Positions 8,297 to 15,619 of a stretch of DNA of 64,000 nt are shown in pieces. The notes below the pieces were generated by a model, which had not been told where the DNA came from, searched no databases, and was given only the letters and a program-made list of their open reading frames with translations. The translations under genes were made by a program, and so were the position numbers. The DNA lies in contig JAHISP010000036.1 of NCBI GenBank assembly GCA_018818165.1, positions 62,001 through 126,000 on the forward strand, in the 5' to 3' direction. Every line of letters starts with the position of its first letter. The stretch's first letter is position 1. Origin of the DNA: Bacteroidota bacterium (GTDB lineage: Bacteria > Bacteroidota > Ignavibacteria > Ignavibacteriales > Melioribacteraceae).

Positions 8297-10120
8297 ATGT
8301 TTGAAAAAGAGATTGAATTTATTTACAAATACAACCTAAATAAAATTAAACATTTAGGTTCTTTCATAACTTATGAGCAATTGCTTAATACAAATATACA
8401 TCCAGCCCTGCTTCAATATTTATCCGCTGAAATTGATTTTTTAATTTATGAAGATAGACAAAAACTGCTAAAGGATTCACTTTTTGATTATTCAGGAAAT
8501 AAAATAACTGAACTATTTTCGAGTATTGGGGAGGAAATTAAGAGAACAAAAAAATTTTCTTATGAATATCTAACCAAATTACTTTTACACGCATCATCAT
8601 TTAATGCAAATTTTCTAATTCGCCCCAAATGGTCGCTAATGCAGTTTATTTTTGAAAATGAAAATGAATCAACAAAGCAAATTACAGAAGTTAAACAGAT
8701 ATTGAATTATTTATACTATTATCCTTATTTGAAACGATTGTTGATAAATTTTTTTGATAAGAAAAGAATGATTTCAATTTCTGCATCCGAGCTTGAAGAC
8801 TTATTGGATAAAATTGATAAAATTAATTACGAAAGTAATTTTGACAAAGTATTGGATAGTGCTTTTTCAAGTATAGCAGAATTTATATATGCTGGTGAGA
8901 TAAAGAACCGAAAAATATCTAATCAATTTGTAGAATTGTTTTTAGTAGATAAAGGACTAGAGAAATTTCAAATTCCTCTTGCTCAAAAATTTAGTGGTGG
9001 AATTCAAAATAAATTTGATATTAGTGAATTCAAAACTGCAATTCTAAATTTTAATAATGATGAAAATCTTTCAAATTATAATATTGAAAAATCTAGCGAT
9101 GAACTTTCGGATGATTATGATGAAGAAGTGGAATTGGTAGATGAACGAAATTCATTTCAAGAAATTGACAATGCAAAAATGGAAGTAGAAGACAATGATT
9201 TAATCCATTTAGAAACTAAGGGAAATGAAGACCTTGAACTACCTGAGTTGGATGAAGATCGTAGAGTAGATGAAAAAAATATTGATGAAATTTACGAGCT
9301 GGTAACTGAAGAAGAGAAATTAGATTCATTTGTTGAAGAAGAATATTCAACACTTTCAAGAGTGGAAATTGATGAAAATATAAATCCATTTGAGGAAGGA
9401 ATTGAAAACGCAACATCATCGGTAGAGACAATAAATTCTGATGAGCAAAAAGACGATGAAACTTATAACGAAAAATTTGTACAACTTGGTTCTGCAATAA
9501 AGTTTAATGCAAATGATCTTGTTTCTAAAACGAATAACGAACCAGTTCATGAAAGCGAAGAAGAAGGATGGGCTACTGAATCTTCAAGTAATGCTGATGA
9601 CAATTATAAAACCCAAGAGAATGATATTGATGTGAATATTGATTCAGAGACAGTTAGTGAAAAGCCTAATTCTGAAGTTATGGATGAAATTAAGTCAATC
9701 TTAAACGATAACGATGACTTACCGTTGAAGATTGAGAACGATGAAAGTGCTTTTGGAGATGAAGAGGCAGAGCCAATGCTCTTTAATGAAGAGGAGCTCG
9801 AAGGTTTTTCAAGTGACCAAAAGGAAGCAGATGAAGAACATAATGAATCAGTTACTGCATCTATTTTAACAACTGAAGAGAATTTCAAAACAATTAATAT
9901 TTCTTTGTTACTAGAAAACAAAAAAATATCAAAAATAATAGAAGTAGTTTTTGATTATGATATGGAAGATTTTGCTTCTGCAATTGATGACATTTCGGAA
10001 GCAAAAAGTGAAACAGAAGCACATAAGGTTATTGATGAAATAGCTAAAAGAGCATATATTGATTCATCAGTAAAGGAAATTAAAATGTTTAAAAATATAA
10101 TATCAGATTTTTTTAATTAA
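8297..10120 (+). CDS. Large acidic protein of unknown function
   Basis: I do not recognise this 607-residue protein. Three parts can be seen. An N-terminal helical, hydrophobic-patterned region (about 1-250) carries no signal peptide or membrane segment. A very acidic, Glu/Asp/Asn-rich, low-complexity stretch follows (about 255-525). A compact C-terminal region of about 75 residues begins FKTINISLLLENKKISKIIE. The layout suggests two folded ends joined by a flexible acidic linker, as in scaffold or division-associated cytoplasmic proteins, but this is only an inference. It precedes obg by 41 bp on the same strand and may be cotranscribed with it. Codon use looks like the neighbours, so there is no sign of recent transfer. 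Confidence 0.75.
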   Translation: MFEKEIEFIYKYNLNKIKHLGSFITYEQLLNTNIHPALLQYLSAEIDFLIYEDRQKLLKDSLFDYSGNKITELFSSIGEEIKRTKKFSYEYLTKLLLHASSFNANFLIRPKWSLMQFIFENENESTKQITEVKQILNYLYYYPYLKRLLINFFDKKRMISISASELEDLLDKIDKINYESNFDKVLDSAFSSIAEFIYAGEIKNRKISNQFVELFLVDKGLEKFQIPLAQKFSGGIQNKFDISEFKTAILNFNNDENLSNYNIEKSSDELSDDYDEEVELVDERNSFQEIDNAKMEVEDNDLIHLETKGNEDLELPELDEDRRVDEKNIDEIYELVTEEEKLDSFVEEEYSTLSRVEIDENINPFEEGIENATSSVETINSDEQKDDETYNEKFVQLGSAIKFNANDLVSKTNNEPVHESEEEGWATESSSNADDNYKTQENDIDVNIDSETVSEKPNSEVMDEIKSILNDNDDLPLKIENDESAFGDEEAEPMLFNEEELEGFSSDQKEADEEHNESVTASILTTEENFKTINISLLLENKKISKIIEVVFDYDMEDFASAIDDISEAKSETEAHKVIDEIAKRAYIDSSVKEIKMFKNIISDFFN

Positions 10121-10161
10121 ATAAATACTATTTCGAAAACGAAATTGAAAAAAGAGAATAA

Positions 10162-11148
10162 ATGATTATTGATTTTGCAAAAATATATGTTAAAGCAGGA
10201 GATGGTGGTCCCGGAGCAGTTGCATTTAGACGCGAAAAATTTGTTGCAAAAGGTGGACCTTCTGGTGGTAATGGAGGCAAAGGTGGAGATATTATTTTTG
10301 TTGCTGATAATAATTTAACTACACTTTTAGATTTTAAATATAGAAGAAAATCTATTGCCAATAATGGCGGACGTGGAGAAAAAGCTCTTAGAGATGGAAA
10401 AGATGCTGAAAATATTGTTATAAAAGTTCCTGTTGGTACCGTAATTAAAAGTGAAGAAACGCAGGAAGTGCTTGTAGACCTTGATGAAAACGGTAAAGAA
10501 GTTGTCTTTCTTAAAGGTGGTATTGGGGGAAAGGGAAATAGTAATTTTGCAACCGCAACTAACCAAGCACCAAGATATGCTCAGCCTGGAATTGAAGGCA
10601 AAGAAATGAACATAATTCTTGAGCTAAAGCTTCTAGCAGATGTAGGACTTGTGGGATTCCCAAATGCTGGAAAATCTACTTTCATTTCAGTAGTTTCAGC
10701 TGCTCGCCCAAAAATTGCAGATTATCCTTTTACTACTCTTGAACCTAATCTTGGAATAGTAAAACATAAAGATTATAGAAGTTTTGTTATTGCCGATATT
10801 CCCGGAATTATTGAAGGAGCTCATGTTGGCAAAGGGCTTGGTCACAAATTCCTTAAACACATTGAGAGAACAAAAGTACTTTTAATTCTAATTGATTCAA
10901 CGGTTGAAAAACCTCAAAAAGAATATGACATTTTATTAAATGAGTTAATTGAATTCAGTGATTTGATGAAGGATAAAAAAAGAGTTATTGTATTTACAAA
11001 ATCGGACTTATTAACCGACAAGGAGAAAAAGAAATTACAAACAAAAAAAATAAAGAATTATGATGGTACACCATTCCTAATTTCATCAGTAACACAAGAT
11101 GGTACTTCAAACTTAATTGATGCTTTATGGAATTTGATAGAACAATAA
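10162..11148 (+). CDS. obg: GTPase Obg/CgtA
   Basis: Obg is an essential GTPase tied to large-subunit ribosome assembly and the stringent response. The 328-residue protein has the glycine-rich Obg fold at the N-terminus (KAGDGGPGAVAFRREKF, then GGPSGGNGGKGGD; about 1-158). The G domain has G1 GFPNAGKST (165-173), the switch sequence YPFTTLEP, G3 DIPGIIEGA (from 212) and G4 TKSD. The C-terminal OCT domain of longer Obg proteins is absent, which is usual for this length. The next gene, a FecCD permease, begins inside its last 22 bases. Confidence 0.96.
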   Translation: MIIDFAKIYVKAGDGGPGAVAFRREKFVAKGGPSGGNGGKGGDIIFVADNNLTTLLDFKYRRKSIANNGGRGEKALRDGKDAENIVIKVPVGTVIKSEETQEVLVDLDENGKEVVFLKGGIGGKGNSNFATATNQAPRYAQPGIEGKEMNIILELKLLADVGLVGFPNAGKSTFISVVSAARPKIADYPFTTLEPNLGIVKHKDYRSFVIADIPGIIEGAHVGKGLGHKFLKHIERTKVLLILIDSTVEKPQKEYDILLNELIEFSDLMKDKKRVIVFTKSDLLTDKEKKKLQTKKIKNYDGTPFLISSVTQDGTSNLIDALWNLIEQ

Positions 11149-12128
11149 ATCTAAAATCATTTGTTTTAAAGCTCTCAATTCTTTTTATATTATTATTAAT
11201 TGCTAGTATTGTTTCTTTGCAACTCGGTTCGGTAAATATTTCAATAGCCGAAATTTATAAGCTATTCGTAAATTCAGAGAATGCTGGTACTGCAAAAGAA
11301 ATTATTTTTAATATCAGAATTCCAAGATTACTTCTTGCGATTGGTGTCGGTGGTGGGCTTTCTGTAGCTGGCGCAGTGTTTCAAGCCTTATTAATGAATC
11401 CGCTTGCAGACCCATATATATTAGGTGTATCTAGCGGAGGAAGTTTTGGTGCTGTTCTTGCCTTGCTTCTTGGATTATCATTTGTTTTCGTTCAATTATT
11501 TTCTATTGTAGCAGCTTTAGTTGTAATTATTTTAGTATTTCTTATTGGACATAGATTTGGAAGATTAGAACCAAATACACTTCTGCTTACTGGAGTTATG
11601 ATTGGGGCTTTCTTTTCAGCTGCAATTTTATTAATGCTTACTTTTCTAAACAACACTCTGCGAACTGCTATCTTTTGGCTTGTTGGAAATTTAGCAATGG
11701 CAGATAATTTTTCTGCTTATTACGTTGTAATATTTTCAATAATAATTTCAATTATACTTTCTTTTTTTGGATATAAGCTAAACCTTTTGGCAATGGGTGA
11801 TGAAGATTCATCTAACCTTGGACTTAACACAAGAACCGTTAAATCTGTAATTTATATTTTTGCAAGTGTGCTAGTAGGAATTATTGTTTCTGTTAGCGGA
11901 ATTATTGGTTTCATAGGCTTGTTAATTCCACATGTCGTAAGGATGATATTTGGCACTGATAACAGAATAGTTGTCCCAGCGTCATTTCTAATTGGTGCAA
12001 TATTTTTGATTATAACTGATACAATTGCTAGAATTATTATACTTCCATCTGAACTTCCAGTTGGTGTTGTAACAGCTATTATTGGCGCACCAACATTTAT
12101 TTATTTATTGAAAAAACGACAAGCATAA
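11127..12128 (+). CDS. FecCD-family ABC transporter permease
   Basis: Inner-membrane permease of the BtuC/FhuB/FecD family, which imports cobalamin, haem or ferric siderophores. The 333-residue protein shows about nine to ten hydrophobic helices and the family signatures RIPRLLLAIGVGGGLSVAGAVFQ and NPLADPYILGVSSGG. A GLLIPHVVRM segment near the C-terminus is the ATPase-contact loop. It starts within the end of obg (22 bp overlap), which ties its expression to that gene. No matching ATPase or binding protein is adjacent, so the partners must be elsewhere. The substrate cannot be told; three TonB receptors in the window are possible outer-membrane partners but none is next to it. Confidence 0.92.
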   Translation: MEFDRTINLKSFVLKLSILFILLLIASIVSLQLGSVNISIAEIYKLFVNSENAGTAKEIIFNIRIPRLLLAIGVGGGLSVAGAVFQALLMNPLADPYILGVSSGGSFGAVLALLLGLSFVFVQLFSIVAALVVIILVFLIGHRFGRLEPNTLLLTGVMIGAFFSAAILLMLTFLNNTLRTAIFWLVGNLAMADNFSAYYVVIFSIIISIILSFFGYKLNLLAMGDEDSSNLGLNTRTVKSVIYIFASVLVGIIVSVSGIIGFIGLLIPHVVRMIFGTDNRIVVPASFLIGAIFLIITDTIARIIILPSELPVGVVTAIIGAPTFIYLLKKRQA

Positions 12129-12309
12129 ATTTTGAATAACTCTCAATAAAGAGATGAGTACGCAAATCCAAAAAAATGAAATTGTGGTTTGATGAAAAAT
12201 ATATATTATTCTATGTTTTTAAGCCAAGAAAGAAAAAAACATTTAAATCATATTTCTTGTAATTATTTTATTCTATTTCTATATTTAGAGTCTGTATTTT
12301 CAAAATTAT

Positions 12310-12383
12310 GGCGAGGTAGCTCAGTAGGTTAGAGCAGTGGAATCATAATCCACGTGTCGGGGGTTCGAATCCCTCCCTCGCTA
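12310..12383 (+). tRNA. tRNA-Met (CAT anticodon), elongator type
   Basis: A complete cloverleaf of 74 bases folds here. The acceptor stem GGCGAGG/CCTCGCT starts with a G-U pair, the D stem is GCTC/GAGC, and the anticodon stem GTGGA/TCCAC encloses loop ATCATAA with anticodon CAT. The variable loop has 5 bases, and the T arm is GGGGG TTCGAAT CCCTC. The discriminator is A; CCA is not encoded. The paired first position argues against an initiator tRNA. A CAT anticodon could also be the lysidine-modified tRNA-Ile2, which I cannot exclude by eye. It lies 24 bp upstream of secG. Confidence 0.93.
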
Positions 12384-12407
12384 CAAATTTATTAGGAGAA
12401 AAAATTA

Positions 12408-12761
12408 ATGTATACATTACTAATTACAATTGAAATTATAATTTCATTTATGCTAGTTGTAGTAATTTTATTACAATCAAGCAAAGGTGGTGGCATGGCT
12501 GGAATTACTGGTGGATCACCTGGAAGTTTTGGAAATATGTTTGGCTCACGCAGAACTGCTGATTTTTTAAGTAAATCAACATGGTGGTTAGGTGGCTCAT
12601 TGTTAGTATTAGCTATAGCTATTAATTTATTTTTCTTACCAGGACAAACAACAAGTGACCAAAGAGAAAGCATTATTCAAAATGCTCAAACTCAACAAGT
12701 GCCTACTACTCCTTCTCTTCCTGTCACTCAAGAAGAAGTTCCTACTAAGACTGAAAAATAA
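12408..12761 (+). CDS. secG: Preprotein translocase subunit SecG
   Basis: SecG is the small membrane subunit of the SecYEG channel. The 117-residue protein has the two expected transmembrane helices (about 4-22 and 58-77) joined by the conserved loop with QSSKGGGMAG and the FGSRRTADFLSKST segment. A Thr/Pro/Gln-rich tail follows, as in many Bacteroidota homologues. An AGGAG ribosome site precedes the ATG. The gene begins 24 bp after the tRNA, so they may share a transcript, and it ends before an intrinsic terminator at 12784-12820. The Sec route it serves would export the many signal-peptide proteins in this window. Confidence 0.95.
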   Translation: MYTLLITIEIIISFMLVVVILLQSSKGGGMAGITGGSPGSFGNMFGSRRTADFLSKSTWWLGGSLLVLAIAINLFFLPGQTTSDQRESIIQNAQTQQVPTTPSLPVTQEEVPTKTEK

Positions 12762-12783
12762 TTTTATTTTATTAATATTTTAT

Positions 12784-12820
12784 AAAACCTATCTTCTTCT
12801 TAGGAAGGGATAGGTTTTTT
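12784..12820 (+). terminator. Rho-independent terminator after secG
   Basis: AAAACCTATC (12784-12793) pairs with GATAGGTTTT (12809-12818), with further pairing in the loop and a T-run ending at 12821. Confidence 0.88.
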
Positions 12821-12860
12821 TGTATATTCACAGTCCAAAAATTAAAGATATGGAGTAAAC

Positions 12861-13694
12861 ATGACGAAAAAGAAGGCAGAAGTTTTTAAAGCTTATAATA
12901 ATTCAGAATTTCTTAATTCTGCAGGGGCTAGAGAATTAAGAATACTAGCAGAATTTATTGAACCAAAGTTAAGATTTCATAAAAATAAAATTATTGACAC
13001 AATTGTATTTTTTGGTTCAGCTCGCATCAAATCAGAAAAAGAAGCAAAAGCTAAATTAAAGGAATTAACAAAATCTGATAAAAAAATGACTCCAAAGCTT
13101 AAAGCAGAAATTGCTCAGGCTGAAAGAATGGTTATTATGTCTCGTTACTATGAAGATGCGGTTGAGCTTTCTAAAAGATTAACCGAATGGTCTATGAAAT
13201 TATCTGAAGACGAAAAACGATTTATTGTTTGTAGTGGTGGTGGACCTGGTATTATGGAAGCAGCAAACAAAGGCGCAAGACTTGCTGGTGGTGATTCAAT
13301 AGGATTAAATATCTCAATTCCATTTGAGCAATTTGGGAATGTTTATCTTAGACCAGAATCAACATTTGAATTTCATTATTTCTTTATGAGAAAATTTTGG
13401 TTTGTATATCTTGCAAAAGCTTTAATTGTTTTTCCTGGTGGTTTTGGAACATTAGATGAATTAATGGAAGTTGTAACGTTAATGCAAACACAAAAAATAA
13501 AAAAGCATATGAAAGTTGTTATTTATGATGAAACATTCTGGAAAGAAATAATAAACTTTGAAAAATTAATTGAGCATGGAACAATTAGCCGAAATGATTT
13601 GAAATTATTTGATTTTTGTAGCACTATTGATGAAGTATTTACTAAAGTAACATCTCACTTTGAAAAGTATTACTTAAATCAGAGCTCAAATTAA
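12861..13694 (+). CDS. LOG-family protein (possible nucleoside-monophosphate phosphoribohydrolase)
   Basis: Member of the LOG/TIGR00730-type Rossmann family, often mislabelled lysine decarboxylase; characterised members release cytokinin-like bases or cleave nucleoside monophosphates. The 277-residue protein carries the two diagnostic motifs: GGGPGIMEAANKGA in the middle and PGGFGTLDELMEV in the second half. An N-terminal extension rich in Lys and Glu (about 60-100) makes it longer than the roughly 190-residue core family. It is monocistronic, with a ribosome site GGAG before the ATG, a terminator on each side and the rpsU gene convergent to it. The true substrate is unknown. Confidence 0.88.
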   Translation: MTKKKAEVFKAYNNSEFLNSAGARELRILAEFIEPKLRFHKNKIIDTIVFFGSARIKSEKEAKAKLKELTKSDKKMTPKLKAEIAQAERMVIMSRYYEDAVELSKRLTEWSMKLSEDEKRFIVCSGGGPGIMEAANKGARLAGGDSIGLNISIPFEQFGNVYLRPESTFEFHYFFMRKFWFVYLAKALIVFPGGFGTLDELMEVVTLMQTQKIKKHMKVVIYDETFWKEIINFEKLIEHGTISRNDLKLFDFCSTIDEVFTKVTSHFEKYYLNQSSN

Positions 13695-13730
13695 AAATAC
13701 CTAGGAAATATAGATGTTTTAAAAAGAGAA

Positions 13731-13756
13731 AACCCCTCAACTTTGAGGGGTTTTTT
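13731..13756. terminator. Bidirectional terminator between LOG gene and rpsU
   Basis: AACCCCTCA (13731-13739) pairs with TGAGGGGTT (13744-13752) around a 4-base loop. A T-run follows on the plus strand and an A-rich run precedes it, so it can end both convergent genes. Confidence 0.9.
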
Positions 13757-13760
13757 AACT

Positions 13761-13955
13761 TTAGCGATCTCTACGAGATTCTTTATAAGCTCTTCTTTTT
13801 GCTTTAATGCGTTCCAATCTATTTTCAATAGACGGTTTTACAAAATACTGACGCTTTTTAAATTCTTTAAGAACACCAGAACGTTCATATTTCTTTTTAA
13901 AGCGTTTTAGAGCTCTGTCAATATTCTCATTATCAGATAGAATAATGCCAACCAA
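13761..13955 (-). CDS. rpsU: 30S ribosomal protein S21
   Basis: Small basic ribosomal protein bS21 of the 30S platform, near the anti-Shine-Dalgarno end of 16S rRNA. The core reads [25 protein letters not shown], followed by a Lys/Arg-rich tail ([16 protein letters not shown]), which is typical. I place the start at TTG 13955, giving 64 residues. From there the distance to ALKRF equals that in E. coli S21 (MPVIKVRENEPFDVALRRF), and a strong ribosome site lies at the right spacing. A GTG at 13964, which would add MIT, is the alternative. It is alone on the minus strand and convergent with the LOG gene. Confidence 0.92.
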   Translation of the reverse strand: MVGIILSDNENIDRALKRFKKKYERSGVLKEFKKRQYFVKPSIENRLERIKAKRRAYKESRRDR

Positions 13956-13959
13956 AGTT

Positions 13960-13972
13960 ATCACCTACCTTT
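13960..13972 (-). promoter_or_regulatory. Extended Shine-Dalgarno of rpsU
   Basis: On the minus strand the leader reads AAAGGTAGGTGAT, four bases from the TTG start. AGGTGAT matches the 16S 3' end for seven bases, and AAAGG adds a second match with one bulged base. This is the most extensive such site noticed in the window, and it decides the TTG start. Confidence 0.7.
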
Positions 13973-14081
13973 CAGTGGTTATATATGTTTATAAATGAAC
14001 AAGAAAGTTACAGAATTATCCTAATATTTCAAATATCAAAATATTATATTGCATAACACAAATAAATAAAAAGAAGAATCT

Positions 14082-15104
14082 ATGTCAGAAAAAATGAAAA
14101 TATTAGTTACAGGTGGCGTTGGTTACATAGGCAGTCATACAGTTATTCAATTAATTGAAGCTAATTACGAAGTTGTAATAGTTGATAATTTAAGTAACAG
14201 TAAATTTGAAGCATTAAAACGAGTTGAAAAAATAACAAATTCATCCATTAAGTTTTATAAAACCGATTTATTAGAGAAGGATGCTTTAGATAAAATATTT
14301 GCTAATGAAAAGATTGATGCAGTAATTCATTTCGCTGGATTAAAAGCTGTTGGCGAATCTGTTGAAATTCCTTTGCACTACTATCAAAATAATATTTCTG
14401 GTACATTAAATCTTCTGGAAGTGATGCAGAAAAATAGTGTGAAAAAAATAGTTTTCAGTTCATCTGCAACCGTTTATGGCGACCCTCATAAAGTGCCAAT
14501 TGATGAAACTTTTCCTCTATCAGCTACAAATCCATATGGACGTTCAAAATTGATGATAGAGGAAATATTGAGAGATTTATATAAATCTAATACAAGTTGG
14601 GATATTCTTATACTGCGTTATTTTAATCCGATTGGAGCTCATTCTTCAGGAATGATTGGTGAAGATCCTAATGGAATTCCAAATAATTTGATACCTTATA
14701 TTGCCCAAGTTGCTGTTGGAAAACGAGATGCACTTTCAGTTTTTGGAAATGATTACCCAACACATGATGGAACTGGAGTTAGAGACTATATTCATGTAGT
14801 TGATTTAGCTGATGGACATTTGAGGGCATTGGAAAAATTACAGGTCAAACCAGGATGTTTAGAATTTAATTTGGGAACAGGAAAAGGGTATTCTGTGCTT
14901 GATGTTGTTAAAGCATTTGAGAAAGCATCTAATAAAAAAATTGCATACAATATTGTTGAACGTAGAGCTGGTGATATAGCCAAATGTTATGCAAATCCAA
15001 TTTTGGCTAAAATGGAACTAAATTGGGAAGCAAAATTTGGAATAGATAAGATGTGTGAAGATTCGTGGCGATGGCAATCTAAAAATCCAAACGGATACAA
15101 ATAA
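14082..15104 (+). CDS. galE: UDP-glucose 4-epimerase
   Basis: Interconverts UDP-glucose and UDP-galactose, supplying galactose for envelope glycans and feeding the Leloir pathway. The 340-residue protein is a short-chain dehydrogenase-type epimerase. Its NAD site is [10 protein letters not shown] (about 11-20), the catalytic Ser lies in SSSATVYG, the YxxxK motif is YGRSK, and the GalE-specific [14 protein letters not shown] and [13 protein letters not shown] segments are present. The start at 14082 gives [12 protein letters not shown]; the second ATG is also possible. It is transcribed away from rpsU and is followed by a long gene-poor gap, so it looks monocistronic. Confidence 0.94.
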   Translation: MSEKMKILVTGGVGYIGSHTVIQLIEANYEVVIVDNLSNSKFEALKRVEKITNSSIKFYKTDLLEKDALDKIFANEKIDAVIHFAGLKAVGESVEIPLHYYQNNISGTLNLLEVMQKNSVKKIVFSSSATVYGDPHKVPIDETFPLSATNPYGRSKLMIEEILRDLYKSNTSWDILILRYFNPIGAHSSGMIGEDPNGIPNNLIPYIAQVAVGKRDALSVFGNDYPTHDGTGVRDYIHVVDLADGHLRALEKLQVKPGCLEFNLGTGKGYSVLDVVKAFEKASNKKIAYNIVERRAGDIAKCYANPILAKMELNWEAKFGIDKMCEDSWRWQSKNPNGYK

Positions 15105-15619
15105 TTTGAAATTACATTATTAGACTCTCTAATATTGGTACATATTGAATTATATACTTATAATCAATGCTGGAAATGTATATGTAAGATAATAAGGAAT
15201 ATTTAAATTGGGCATTGACAGTCAAGAAAATCTGCTTTAGCCTCTATTATTTATTTTGTTCTCTGATATAATCATTGACATTTATGCTTATTTAGACTAA
15301 ATTTAAATAATAAAAAAATATGGAAATTTTACAAAATAAAGAAGTAAATAGTTCTTTGTTTTGGTGTACATGTTTATAAATATTATAATACAAATATATA
15401 TCACCTTCGGGAAAAATTATTTTGCATTGTATTAATTGTCCCTTTTTAGCCAATTATTCAAATAAATGGTATTCATAAAAATAAAATTCGAATAAATATT
15501 CAATTTTGATAAAAATGCTTTACATTATAAAAAAATATATTGAATTTTAATAATCGATGTTGTAGGTTCATTAAACCTATTAATAAAAATATTTGTATAT
15601 ACAGCGAGTGTTGTTTGGA
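15105..15619. other. 515-base AT-rich intergenic region
   Basis: I see no gene, tRNA, terminator or recognisable riboswitch here; in particular there is no cobalamin-box-like sequence before the TonB receptor. A small hairpin, TAGGTT/AACCTA around a 5-base loop, lies at 15563-15579. It presumably holds the receptor promoter, but none can be assigned with confidence. Confidence 0.55.

Noticed and set aside
9216-9921. Minus-strand open frames inside the acidic-protein gene
   Set aside because: They are mirror images of the biased Glu/Asp codons and lack ribosome sites.
15593-15619. TTG at 15593 as the start of the first TonB receptor
   Set aside because: It adds a polar leader before a complete signal peptide beginning at ATG 15620.
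15105-15619. Cobalamin or other riboswitch before the TonB receptor
   Set aside because: I found no conserved box or supporting stem arrangement in this region, only AT-rich sequence and a minor hairpin.
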